64,000 bases of DNA from Haladaptatus cibarius D43. GTDB taxonomy: Archaea; Halobacteriota; Halobacteria; Halobacteriales; Haladaptataceae. The stretch lies in NCBI RefSeq assembly GCF_000710615.1, contig NZ_JDTH01000002.1, positions 798,082 through 862,081 of the forward strand, given 5' to 3'. A program made the translations under genes and the position numbers. Under the pieces are notes generated by a model that saw nothing but the letters and a program-made list of their open reading frames with translations, was not told the DNA's origin and did not search any database. Position 1 is the stretch's first letter; every line of letters begins with the position of its first letter. Positions 54,502 to 63,022 of this stretch are shown piece by piece.

Positions 54502-56154
54502 TCATCGCTCCGCTGTGAACTGCTTCGCGCGGCGGTACCGCGCCCGGTAGCGGTTCGCGGGGTCGCTCACCTCGCCGTCGCGGACGGATGAGTCTGAAAC
54601 ATCGTCCACGAACGCCAGTTGCGCTAGTCGCTCGTTCGCATCGCGCCCCGTGGGTCGTTCGAACGTCGGTTCTGTCCTTTCTGCATCTCCCTGCTCCACC
54701 GCCAGAAATTCGCGCGCCGCGGCGACGAACAGCGAACACGGCTCTCTGCACGGGAATTCGCCGTCGCCACGGGGAACGTCGATTTCGTCGTTTTCGCTCG
54801 CGTCCCACTCTCTACGCTTTCGACACTGCGAATCGGCACAGCAGGCCACAACTGCGTTTTCCAGCGCCTCCCGGTCGAGGTTCCCGATGTTCGCGTAGAT
54901 TCCGGTTTGACGCTCCGCCGTCTCCTCGAACTGCGTCACGTCGAGGCTGTCCTCGCGCTCCAAATTCCAATTAGCAATCGTCGCGGGGTACACCCAATCC
55001 ACGACGCGATAGAGTTCGTCCGGATTTCCTGTTTCGAACGACCACCCAGTCGGCAGGGTCGGGGCGGTTCGGAGCGGGCGGTAGTCGCCGTCGTCCGTGA
55101 ACCGCGACAGGTCGCGTACCACGGTCGGGTCGCGGTAGATGTCGAGAGCGGAGGAATCCTTTTCTCGGTCTTCGACGTGGCGAACTTCGTATTCGCGTTC
55201 TCCATTTTCGGTCAATCGAATCAAGATGGACAGTTGCCCCCACGTTTTGATGACTTCGGCTTCGGTTTGGGGTTCTGAAATCGGCCGACTCGCACTTTCC
55301 ACCCATTGCAAAAACTCACGGCGAGGTTCGAATGCCGAATCAGTTTCATTCGATTTGGTTACACTCTCGCTCTCCGATTCCTCGATTTCCGCACCAGCAT
55401 CCATCGCGCGTTCGAGAACCACGTCGGCGACGAGGGGTTCCGTTCCGACTGCACCAGCATACCAGACGGTTTTCCCGTCAACTTTGGCAGGAACGTCGTA
55501 GCCAGCGCGTGCGTCGTCGGTCAGCCCGATGTCCTCGGGAATATCCTCCTGCGTGTGGTAGCCATCCGCGATGAACAGCGGGACGACCACGAGTTCGTCG
55601 CTCTCGAAGTGCTCGGTGAGATCGTCGATTCGTGGGTCTTCGTCCATAAACAGCGCGCGAACCTCGTCAAATCGTTTCTGTTCGCGGAGGCGGTCTGCGT
55701 GAGCCTGTGTCGCTCTCGCGCTGTTTTCGTTGCGCTCGGTGCCGTGACCGACGACGGCGAGGCCGACGCCGGAACCGACGTTCGGATTGTTCGTCACGCG
55801 CTCGGCACGCCGGGTGATGACCTCCGTCATCGCCTCGTGGGTGCCGACGGGGTCGGTGTAGTGAACTGACTTGTCCACGTCGAGATTCCAGCCATCCGCG
55901 ATTCTGAGTTCGCGGGGAATCACCTGCTCGGTAAAATAGCCTTCGCTGGTGAACAGCGGGACGACGTACACGTCGTCCTGTTCGACGGTTCGAAGCACCT
56001 CGCGGGGTGAGGGTGCTTCTTTCCAAAATGCCTCGTGGACGGCGTCGAACACACCGTGCGAACGGATTTCGTCGGCGTGGTCGTACAGCGGTCGGGCGGA
56101 TTCGGGGTCAAGATGCGACCCGTGCCCGACCAGTACGAGTGCAGTGCTGTTCAT
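54502..56154 (-). CDS. cbiX: CbiX/SirB-type chelatase fused to a DR2241 Fe-S domain
   Basis: 550 aa. Two CbiX-like halves: VLVGHGSHLDPESARP at residues 7-22 and VVGHGTERNENSARA near residue 134, with VVPLFIADGYHT. A long linker leads to a C-terminal DR2241-type domain with CCADSQCRKR and FPCREPCSLF, four cysteines arranged for a [4Fe-4S] cluster. It inserts Fe (siroheme) or Co. Stop 4 nt before cobA's start; its own ATG overlaps the small gene upstream. Confidence 0.9.
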   Translation of the reverse strand: MNSTALVLVGHGSHLDPESARPLYDHADEIRSHGVFDAVHEAFWKEAPSPREVLRTVEQDDVYVVPLFTSEGYFTEQVIPRELRIADGWNLDVDKSVHYTDPVGTHEAMTEVITRRAERVTNNPNVGSGVGLAVVGHGTERNENSARATQAHADRLREQKRFDEVRALFMDEDPRIDDLTEHFESDELVVVPLFIADGYHTQEDIPEDIGLTDDARAGYDVPAKVDGKTVWYAGAVGTEPLVADVVLERAMDAGAEIEESESESVTKSNETDSAFEPRREFLQWVESASRPISEPQTEAEVIKTWGQLSILIRLTENGEREYEVRHVEDREKDSSALDIYRDPTVVRDLSRFTDDGDYRPLRTAPTLPTGWSFETGNPDELYRVVDWVYPATIANWNLEREDSLDVTQFEETAERQTGIYANIGNLDREALENAVVACCADSQCRKRREWDASENDEIDVPRGDGEFPCREPCSLFVAAAREFLAVEQGDAERTEPTFERPTGRDANERLAQLAFVDDVSDSSVRDGEVSDPANRYRARYRRAKQFTAER

Positions 56155-56288
56155 TCTTCGACCGTTTCCTCGTCTTCGTCCGCGTCTCGTCGCTCGGAGA
56201 GGTGTTCCCAGATTTCGGTACAGCCGCTCCCGTCCGGGACGTCCTCCAAGTGGTCGTCCGCGTGGCCGTCGGTTCGGCTATCGGTCAC
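56151..56288 (-). CDS. small acidic protein, first gene of the siroheme operon
   Basis: 45 aa with a GTG start at 56288; its stop overlaps the CbiX start by 4 nt (ATGA). Highly acidic, one cysteine in GCTEIWEHLSERRD. The conserved-looking core and coupling suggest a real micro-protein in the siroheme pathway. Function unknown. Confidence 0.65.
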   Translation of the reverse strand: MTDSRTDGHADDHLEDVPDGSGCTEIWEHLSERRDADEDEETVEE

Positions 56289-56604
56289 GTCTCGACACCT
56301 CCCGATTCGTCGGTTCTGCGACTGTGTCGTAGAGGTACCGGCGTTCGTCGCTGTCGTTGCTTCTCATCACCTCCCGATTTACGGTACGACTCCTAAACGG
56401 TGCGTCTTGGCGTAATACCAGCCGATGCTCCTACGTCACGGTAATATTCGAGGATAACTCTGACGGGCATAAACGGCTTACTTTTGGGTTTCGTCCCGAC
56501 ACGAAATCCGAGCCGGCGGGTTTGCCGGTCGTGACGCGTCATCCGACGCGGCGTAGATTGCGACTGCCGACGCGTTCAGGTCACGCGCTGTCCGATGTGC
56601 TGGC
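56289..56604. other. divergent promoter region, no gene
   Basis: No supported gene. It contains the promoter side of the siroheme operon on the minus strand. Confidence 0.4.
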
Positions 56605-56907
56605 ATGACTATCGCGGTTCGCACGCTGGACGAGGGTGCGTGGGTGAACGTGGAAAACACTCGAATCGTCGGCGTGAGCAACGTTTGGAAGCTGGCTCGC
56701 CACGATGTTTGCGACTGCGATGTCGCCTTTTTCGTGGTCGAAGTGTTCACCGACGTGGGTGTCGATGGTCGCTGGGTCGAAGCCCGCGCCGGGGGTCAGT
56801 GCATTGGCTGTGGCGAACACGGAACCACGGGCTGGCTCCAAATCGGAAAAATGGGTGAAAATCGTTTCCGCCCTGTCGAAGTCGAAGGCGTCCATTCACC
56901 GCAGTAG
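56605..56907 (+). CDS. possible CDC/CxxC zinc-binding protein (100 aa), strand uncertain
   Basis: ATG at 56605. Two cysteine pairs, CDC (36/38) and CIGC (66/69), in a beta-rich small protein suggest a metal site. A nearly equally long frame on the minus strand (56895-56581, 104 aa) covers the same bases with similar third-position GC, so strand choice rests on the Cys pattern and the plausible start. Either, or neither, may be real. Confidence 0.4.
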   Translation: MTIAVRTLDEGAWVNVENTRIVGVSNVWKLARHDVCDCDVAFFVVEVFTDVGVDGRWVEARAGGQCIGCGEHGTTGWLQIGKMGENRFRPVEVEGVHSPQ

Positions 56908-57025
56908 CCAACTTCCGACTTCTGCCCGTGTCGCACCTCTCCGAAATTGTTGCCGGTATTCCCGACCCCCGGCGGACATTGACGGGGAGCGCGGGGGTTT
57001 ACGGGTGGGTTTTGTACGATTTCCC

Positions 57026-58804
57026 ATGCCGACCGACGTGGAGAAATGGAAGGACGAACTGTACGGCGAGGAGATACGTGAACACATGCTCCGGTTCGCC
57101 GAAGAAGGCTGGGACGCCATTCCGGACGACGAACACGACGCATGGTTCGAGCGGTTCAAATGGTGGGGCCTGTACCATCAGCGCGACGGGCAGGAGAGCT
57201 ACTTCATGATGCGAATCGGGCCGCCGAGCGGCGTCCTCTCCCCCGGTCAACTGCGCGTCATCGGCGAAATCGCGCGCGATTTCGCCGTCGGCCCGGCCGA
57301 CAATCCCGAGTTCGGAAACGGCTACGCCGACGTAACGACGCGGCAAGCGGTGCAATTGCACTGGGTCAACATCGAGGACGTGCCGAAAATCTGGGACAGG
57401 CTGGAGGATGCGGGACTCTCGACCAAGCAGGCCTGCGGCGACTCGTGGCGTAACATCGTGGGCTGTCCTGTCGCTGGCAAGGACAAACGCGAGTTCGTTG
57501 ACGCGCTCCCCGTCGTGCAGGATTTGAACGAGAATTTCAAAGGAAATCCGAAGTACGAAAACCTTCCCCGGAAGTGGAAGGTGTCCGTGACAGGGTGCCG
57601 GGAAGGCTGTGGACAGGGCGACATCAACGACATCGGCATCGAACCCGCCGAGAAGGAAATCAACGGAGAGGCGGCTCGCGGCTTCAACGTCCGCGTCGGT
57701 GGCGGACTCGCTGGACGCGAACCGAGATTTGCACGCGACATCGACGTGTTCGCGGAACCCGACGAAGTCGTTCCGGTTCTGGGTGGCCTCTCGGGCCTGT
57801 TCCGCGATTACGGCAACCGCGAGAACCGCCGACGCGCCCGCATCAAATTCCTCGTGGACGAGTGGGGAACCGAAAAAATCCGAAAGGTGTTGCAGGAGGA
57901 GTACGTCGATTTCTACCTCAAAACCGCTGGCGATGACCTCCGCGAGGAGTATTCGTACAACGCCGGAGTTCCGGACGACCACGGCCACGCAGACCACGTC
58001 GGCGTCCACGAACAACCCGATGGCAACTACTACGTCGGGCTGAACGTCCTCGTCGGGAGAGTGGGCGCGGAGGACATGATAGAGATGGCCGACATCGCCA
58101 CGAAGTACGGTTCCGGCGAGGCGCGACTCACCCAGCGTCAGAACATCATCCTCACCGACGTTCCGGAAGACCGCCTCGACGCGATGCTTTCCGAACCGCT
58201 GTTCGACCGCTACAGTCCCGACCCGCATCCCTTCCAGCGCGGGTCGATTGCCTGTACGGGAACGGAGTTCTGTTCGCTCTCTATCGTGGAGACGAAGAAC
58301 CGACAGGTGCGCCTCTCACGCTGGCTTCGGGACAACGTCGAACTGCCGGAGGACACCGAGAATTTCCATATCCACCTCTCGGGGTGTACCGCCTCCTGCG
58401 CCCAACCGCAAATCGCGGACATCAGCCTGCGCGGGATGAAAACCAGAAAGAACGGCGAAGCGGTCGAAGCCCTCGACATCGGCGTCGGCGGCGGACTCGG
58501 CCAAGACCCGAGCTTTGCGACATGGATTCGGGAGCGAATCGCCGCCGACGAGGTTCCGGGCGCGATTCGGAACTTGATTCACGGCTTCGCGGAGGAACGC
58601 GAAGATGGCGAGACGTTCCGCGAGTTCGTGCAGGCTCGCCACGAGGACAGACTGGAAACCCTCGCCAAGCCCGAGGAAACCTCCTACGACGACCCGTACA
58701 TGCACAACACGAAGAAGACGTGGTATCCATACGCCGAGGACGACGCGATGGAGGCCAGTCCGGCCCCAAACAGCCCGGACGACGCGATTTCAGGGGACGA
58801 CTGA
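57026..58804 (+). CDS. nirA: ferredoxin-dependent siroheme nitrite/sulfite reductase
   Basis: 592 aa from the ATG at 57026. The siroheme-[4Fe-4S] ligands are CTGTEFC and SGCTASCAQ, and the duplicated ferrodoxin-fold halves are seen (VTTRQAVQLHW, VGGGLAG). It reduces nitrite (or sulfite) to ammonia (or sulfide). Adjacent to siroheme synthesis genes. Nitrate reductase is not in the window, so nitrite or sulfite specificity cannot be settled. Confidence 0.93.
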   Translation: MPTDVEKWKDELYGEEIREHMLRFAEEGWDAIPDDEHDAWFERFKWWGLYHQRDGQESYFMMRIGPPSGVLSPGQLRVIGEIARDFAVGPADNPEFGNGYADVTTRQAVQLHWVNIEDVPKIWDRLEDAGLSTKQACGDSWRNIVGCPVAGKDKREFVDALPVVQDLNENFKGNPKYENLPRKWKVSVTGCREGCGQGDINDIGIEPAEKEINGEAARGFNVRVGGGLAGREPRFARDIDVFAEPDEVVPVLGGLSGLFRDYGNRENRRRARIKFLVDEWGTEKIRKVLQEEYVDFYLKTAGDDLREEYSYNAGVPDDHGHADHVGVHEQPDGNYYVGLNVLVGRVGAEDMIEMADIATKYGSGEARLTQRQNIILTDVPEDRLDAMLSEPLFDRYSPDPHPFQRGSIACTGTEFCSLSIVETKNRQVRLSRWLRDNVELPEDTENFHIHLSGCTASCAQPQIADISLRGMKTRKNGEAVEALDIGVGGGLGQDPSFATWIRERIAADEVPGAIRNLIHGFAEEREDGETFREFVQARHEDRLETLAKPEETSYDDPYMHNTKKTWYPYAEDDAMEASPAPNSPDDAISGDD

Positions 58805-58805
58805 G

Positions 58806-59087
58806 ATGGCAGACCGCGTCCTGTCGGTGAACGCCTACACTACGTTCGACCTCATCGACGCCGTCGCCGAAGGTCATGGCTGGACAGAGGAGGCCGTGGG
58901 GGTTCTGAACGTCAAAACGCCCCGCGGCGAGGATGCACCCGACGAGGTACTGCTCCAACTCGAACTGGACAACACGGGGTTGGAACATCTGCCTGCTCAT
59001 GCCGACACGGTTACTCTGTCGCCGGAACAGGCACGGGAGTTGGCCGGGGAGTTTGAGCGGTGTGCTAATGTCGCAGAGAAAAAATAG
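58806..59087 (+). CDS. DUF6360 family protein
   Basis: 93 aa from the ATG at 58806, one base after the reductase stop. The segment LSVNAYTTFDLIDAVAEGHG and the C-terminal helix ADTVTLSPEQARELAGEFE match DUF6360, a haloarchaeal family often next to nirA. Role unknown, probably linked to nitrogen or sulfur reduction. Confidence 0.85.
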   Translation: MADRVLSVNAYTTFDLIDAVAEGHGWTEEAVGVLNVKTPRGEDAPDEVLLQLELDNTGLEHLPAHADTVTLSPEQARELAGEFERCANVAEKK

Positions 59088-59097
59088 CAACGGTCAG

Positions 59098-59964
59098 TTA
59101 TTGAACTTCTGCGCGACTGAACCGCCAATAGCCGATAGAGAGTGGAAATGCAACCCAGAGGAACAGAACGACAAACCCGAACACATTCTCGGGAACGTTC
59201 ATCGGGACTGTGATGGCAGCGTCTGCGTTCGGGTTTCCGGACTCTAGCAGTTCGAGCAGAATCCCACGACTTGCCTGATAGATCTTCACTGGATTGACCC
59301 GCTGGACATACAGATACCATGTCGGGCCATCAGCGAAGGCGATGGGCTTCAGGCCTCCCATCGACGCACCATCTGCGAACAGGTAGGCAAGAATCGGGAG
59401 TACGTTCTGTTGCCAAAAGAAATGCGTTATCGCGTACAAGCCGAACACACCACCGACTGCCTGGAATCGAGTCGTTGCCGCCGCGGAGATGCCGACACCG
59501 ATACCAACCCAAACCAACCCGTAAAGTAGCAAAAGTGCAGTGTGTGCCATTAATTGCGGTAGCGCAACCCCACTGTGTAGCACGATATTCAGCGCAACGA
59601 GAAGGAATACGGAAGTCAACAGCGCAATAGTAAACACTATCGAACGCCCGAGAAGCTTCCCGAACAGGATTTCACGCCTCGTCGTAGGGAGTCCGAGTAG
59701 AAATCGAATACTACCCGATTCTCGTTCACCGACAACTGCTTTGTACCCCGAAAGTAATGCGATAATCGGCATAAACCGGAAGAGGTTCAGTGGAATATTT
59801 TCGGCGACAACTCCTAACGATGCCGGTGGCGGTGCGTTCAGGTACATCGAGATTGTGGAAGAAACTGCCATCAGCACCAACGTCACGACTGCACCCCACA
59901 ACATTCGAGATCGGATAGAATCCATGAGCTCCTTCTTTGCAATTATTAGTGAGTGTGATTTCAT
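59098..59964 (-). CDS. ABC-2 type transporter permease
   Basis: 288 aa, six transmembrane helices. N-terminal IAKKELMDSIRSRMLWG and GERESGSIRFLLGLPTTR are classic ABC-2 permease features (NatB/YhaP group). It overlaps the ATPase gene stop by 4 nt. Divergent from the Tat-exported Cys-rich precursor: a candidate exporter or self-protection pump. Confidence 0.9.
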   Translation of the reverse strand: MKSHSLIIAKKELMDSIRSRMLWGAVVTLVLMAVSSTISMYLNAPPPASLGVVAENIPLNLFRFMPIIALLSGYKAVVGERESGSIRFLLGLPTTRREILFGKLLGRSIVFTIALLTSVFLLVALNIVLHSGVALPQLMAHTALLLLYGLVWVGIGVGISAAATTRFQAVGGVFGLYAITHFFWQQNVLPILAYLFADGASMGGLKPIAFADGPTWYLYVQRVNPVKIYQASRGILLELLESGNPNADAAITVPMNVPENVFGFVVLFLWVAFPLSIGYWRFSRAEVQ

Positions 59965-60884
59965 ATCGTGGCCTCCTGTGAGTGTTTTTCCGCGGTGTAT
60001 TCCACGAACAATTCCTCTAACGATGTTTGCTCGATTTCGACATTTCGGATAGTCGTTCCTGTTCGGTTCACTTCGTCCAGTACTTGGGTCTTTGCCTCTG
60101 GCGTTGAGTACGAAATTTGGAGTGTCGAATCGAAGACGAAAACGTCGCTGACGCCGTCTATTTCCGTGAGTCGATGAGACTCGGGAATCATATCGACCGA
60201 GAGAACAAGCGTTTCGCGTGTGCTGGCTTGTTCGTGCAGTGCCTCAATGGTGTCCACAGCAATGAGTTCGCCATGGTTCATAATACCGACACGGTCACAA
60301 ATCATCTTGACTTCTTGCATAACGTGGCTTGAAAAAATCACGGTTGCACCGCGCTCTTTTTCCTCTCGTATGATGCTTCGCATCTCCCGGATTCCGTGTG
60401 GGTCGAATCCAGACGATGGCTCATCTAAAATCAGTAGGTCTGGTTCGCCGACGAGGGCAATTCCGAGGCCGAGCCGTTGGCGCATTCCCTTCGAAAAATT
60501 TCCGACAGGGCGGTTTTCCTCGTTCACCAGTCCGATTCGCTCCAAAATGTCTTCTGCCGAGGTATCACAGGATTTCATCTGCACGACGAACTCTAAATGT
60601 TCGCGTGCCGTGAGTCGGTCATAAAGTCCGTAACCTTCAGGGAGGATTCCCATTCGCTCTCGTATTGTGCGCGCTTCCATCCACGGATTACGGCCGAGTA
60701 CTGATGCATCACCCGCAGTCGGTTGGAGGAAGTCTAAAAGCAGATTCAGCGTGGTTGATTTTCCCGCTCCGTTCGGACCAAGGAGTCCAAATATCTCGCC
60801 TTCTTTCACAGTAAGGTCAAGATTGTGAACCGCGGTCACCTCGCCGAATCGCTTTGTTAGGGCTCGCGTTTCGATAGCAGTCAT
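59961..60884 (-). CDS. ABC-2 type transporter ATPase
   Basis: 307 aa. Walker A GPNGAGKST, signature NFSKGMRQRLG, Walker B LLILDEPSSGFDP, and a C-terminal domain of the drug/peptide exporter ATPase type (CcmA/NatA-like). First gene of a two-gene operon; an AT-rich 250-bp gap with an inverted repeat separates it from the precursor gene. Confidence 0.93.
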   Translation of the reverse strand: MTAIETRALTKRFGEVTAVHNLDLTVKEGEIFGLLGPNGAGKSTTLNLLLDFLQPTAGDASVLGRNPWMEARTIRERMGILPEGYGLYDRLTAREHLEFVVQMKSCDTSAEDILERIGLVNEENRPVGNFSKGMRQRLGLGIALVGEPDLLILDEPSSGFDPHGIREMRSIIREEKERGATVIFSSHVMQEVKMICDRVGIMNHGELIAVDTIEALHEQASTRETLVLSVDMIPESHRLTEIDGVSDVFVFDSTLQISYSTPEAKTQVLDEVNRTGTTIRNVEIEQTSLEELFVEYTAEKHSQEATI

Positions 60885-61001
60885 ATATGTGTTCTAGTGT
60901 ACACAGAACGGTTCTGAACTATTCTTTTCAAATATATCGTATAACTATTTTCTAACATTTTATGTATATTCTTTTATTAATATATCGTAGTACTATTTAA
61001 A

Positions 61002-61018
61002 TGTCTAACTCTTAGACA
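61002..61018. promoter_or_regulatory. inverted repeat in the exporter/precursor intergenic region
   Basis: TGTCTAA CTC TTAGACA, perfect 7-bp arms. It lies upstream of a TATA-like TTTAAATA near 61050-61058. A second small palindrome CTACG AAA CGTAG is at 61063-61075. Possible operator for divergent control. Confidence 0.6.
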
Positions 61019-61134
61019 CTATTAATGTTCTCCTACGAATGTGTCCGTATTTAAATATGGCTCTACGAAACGTAGCGTCAAACACTATTCAGTGGGTTAA
61101 TTTTATTGTTCACAAATGTATTAATTTCTATTGT

Positions 61135-61788
61135 ATGGTAGAAGATGAAAATTCAGATGGTAGACTAATTCGAAACAGACGAAGTTTCCTGAAAAAAGCA
61201 GCAACAACCAGTGCATTAGGATTCACGGCTGTCGCTGGCAGTTCTGGGTCTGCCGTTGCAACAAGAAAGGGGCCGAGCGTCAAACAAAAGCCACTCCAGC
61301 GAGAAGCGATTCTCATTTTCAGAAGGTTTGGTAGCGACCTCCTCACACTACTTGCAGAGGAAGGGTTATTGGAAAGAGGTGCTGTCTTGGAACTCCCACT
61401 CGACAAACCTGCAGATTACGGCGCGGTCGCTTCCAAGTCTACCGAGGGAGTCAATTTCGCGGCATGGGACTCAGAACATGCTGATGAGTATCGTGCGGTA
61501 AAGCATCTCGCAGAGGGTATTCTTTCTGTTGCAATCCAACCGGCAGAAGATCATGCCTACGCATTTTATGAGCCATACGATACGGATAAAACGTATATCG
61601 CAAAAGCAGGTCACGGGATGGAAAACGTAGAGACATCAAGCCATAGTTGCAACGACGAATGCTACTGTGTAGACCAGTGCGGAAACTCCGTCTGGGCAGA
61701 CCGTTACTGCTGTGTTCTCTACCCATGTGAGACGGATACGTCGTGTTCATGGAACACATATTGTGACTGTTGTAACGGCTGTTCATAG
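61135..61788 (+). CDS. Tat-exported precursor with a C-terminal 12-cysteine module (halocin-like candidate)
   Basis: 217 aa from the ATG at 61135; an upstream ATG would only add residues ahead of the Tat motif. NRRSFLKK and a hydrophobic h-region ending SAVA (residues ~37-40) form a Tat signal. A middle domain of ~125 residues has no cysteine and no family I recognise. All 12 cysteines lie in the last 48 residues, at 172, 176, 178, 182, 192, 193, 198, 204, 210, 212, 213 and 216. This resembles the halocin C8 layout (Tat leader, cysteine-free domain, Cys-rich peptide), but the cysteine pattern differs. Coding DNA and flanks are AT-rich. The divergent ABC-2 exporter is the only neighbour that could secrete or protect. 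Confidence 0.85.
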   Translation: MVEDENSDGRLIRNRRSFLKKAATTSALGFTAVAGSSGSAVATRKGPSVKQKPLQREAILIFRRFGSDLLTLLAEEGLLERGAVLELPLDKPADYGAVASKSTEGVNFAAWDSEHADEYRAVKHLAEGILSVAIQPAEDHAYAFYEPYDTDKTYIAKAGHGMENVETSSHSCNDECYCVDQCGNSVWADRYCCVLYPCETDTSCSWNTYCDCCNGCS

Positions 61789-61913
61789 AGCGAAATTCGT
61801 TCATTTTTATCGTAGTCGAAGTTACAATGCCCATAACCACTCCGTAACACGCCATTTAACTGCTCTATAACTTTAGGTATGGGTGTTCTTTCCCTTGACG
61901 GGGATGATTCACT

Positions 61914-62270
61914 ATGCCCCAACCACAAAACGGCGATAGAGATCGTAACGACAGCAGTCAACGAACCACACAGAAAGAAACTGCTGGACAGGGCAGTGCA
62001 AACCAGCAACCACAAGCGCAGGACAACCGTCGCAAAAACGAGAGTTCGTCGAACTGGCTCGCGAAGACCGGCATGATGTCGGGACTCGCAGTCGTTGGCT
62101 TCGTGTTGTTGCTGTTCGCACTCGGCCAGGCCGTCGGTTTCGACCTGCTGGGGCTGTTCGCGGAAGCGGTCAGTTCCCAGACGGGACGCTGGCTCGTCGT
62201 CGCGCTCTTCGCCCTGCTCCTCATCGGAGTAGCTGAGCGGGGACTTCGCGGCACGCTTCGCCGCGTCTAA
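61914..62270 (+). CDS. small membrane protein (118 aa)
   Basis: A ~50-residue polar Gln/Asn/Ser-rich N-terminus, then two transmembrane helices (MSGLAVVGFVLLLFALG and TGRWLVVALFALLLIGV). Unknown family. It lies 125 nt downstream of the 12-Cys precursor on the same strand, so an immunity role is conceivable, but it could be unrelated. Confidence 0.7.
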   Translation: MPQPQNGDRDRNDSSQRTTQKETAGQGSANQQPQAQDNRRKNESSSNWLAKTGMMSGLAVVGFVLLLFALGQAVGFDLLGLFAEAVSSQTGRWLVVALFALLLIGVAERGLRGTLRRV

Positions 62271-62319
62271 CGTTCCCCGGCTCGATTTTGTTAAAAGTGA
62301 ACGCTGGCACGCGGTTTTC

Positions 62320-62535
62320 TCAATCCATTCGAACCGTCGCACAGCCGCAGGTGACGACCGGGTCGAGTAACTCATTGACCGGCATCGCCTCTCCACAGTC
62401 TGTGCAGACGACATGTGGCTCCGAACGTCGCTGTCGTTCTCGATAGTATTTGACTGCCCGTGTGCCGATTACTGCGACGGCACCTGCTCCAACCGCGCCC
62501 ATCAAAATCGTGTCAAGTGTGCTTTCGCGTGCCAT
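62320..62535 (-). CDS. small zinc-finger membrane protein (71 aa)
   Basis: From the ATG at 62535. One N-terminal transmembrane helix, a basic patch YYRERQRRS, then CTDCG and CGC, a short zinc ribbon. Such membrane-tethered zinc fingers are common in haloarchaea with unknown role. Confidence 0.75.
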   Translation of the reverse strand: MARESTLDTILMGAVGAGAVAVIGTRAVKYYRERQRRSEPHVVCTDCGEAMPVNELLDPVVTCGCATVRMD

Positions 62536-62665
62536 GGTGAGGCAAGGATAGGCCAGTACCTTAAAGCTACTGCTGGATTTATACATAATATACTTTTCGG
62601 CCACGAACACCCTTCCGAAAGACAAGCGGTTCATATAAAAATAGGTTCGCCGTAGAACGATTCGT

Positions 62666-63022
62666 ATGATATCCCTCACTGGGTCAGTTGTCGGGTTCGT
62701 CGTGAGCCTGCTCATCGGCGCGCTCGGCATCTACATCGGTGCACGAGTCGTGACGGGAACCGACGACTACGGATACGCGCTCATCACGGCCATCGTCGGG
62801 TCGATAGTTGGCGTCATCGTCGCGTTCCTCCTCGGTTGGCTGTTCGGTTGGATAGTCGTCCTCATCGCGTGGATTTGGGTCATCAACTTCCGCTATCCCG
62901 GCGGATGGGGCAACGCGATTGGAATCGCGCTCATCGGGTGGCTGTCGGTCGTCGCCATCACCTACGCGTTGGCCATTCTGGACGTTCTGACGTTCAACAC
63001 GCTCGGCATTCCGGCGGTCTAA
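62666..63022 (+). CDS. membrane protein, three to four helices (118 aa)
   Basis: Hydrophobic throughout with a GTDDYGYAL loop and GGWGNAIGIALIGW segment. Conserved-looking haloarchaeal membrane protein, function unknown. Its stop overlaps the convergent oxidoreductase stop. Confidence 0.78.
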   Translation: MISLTGSVVGFVVSLLIGALGIYIGARVVTGTDDYGYALITAIVGSIVGVIVAFLLGWLFGWIVVLIAWIWVINFRYPGGWGNAIGIALIGWLSVVAITYALAILDVLTFNTLGIPAV

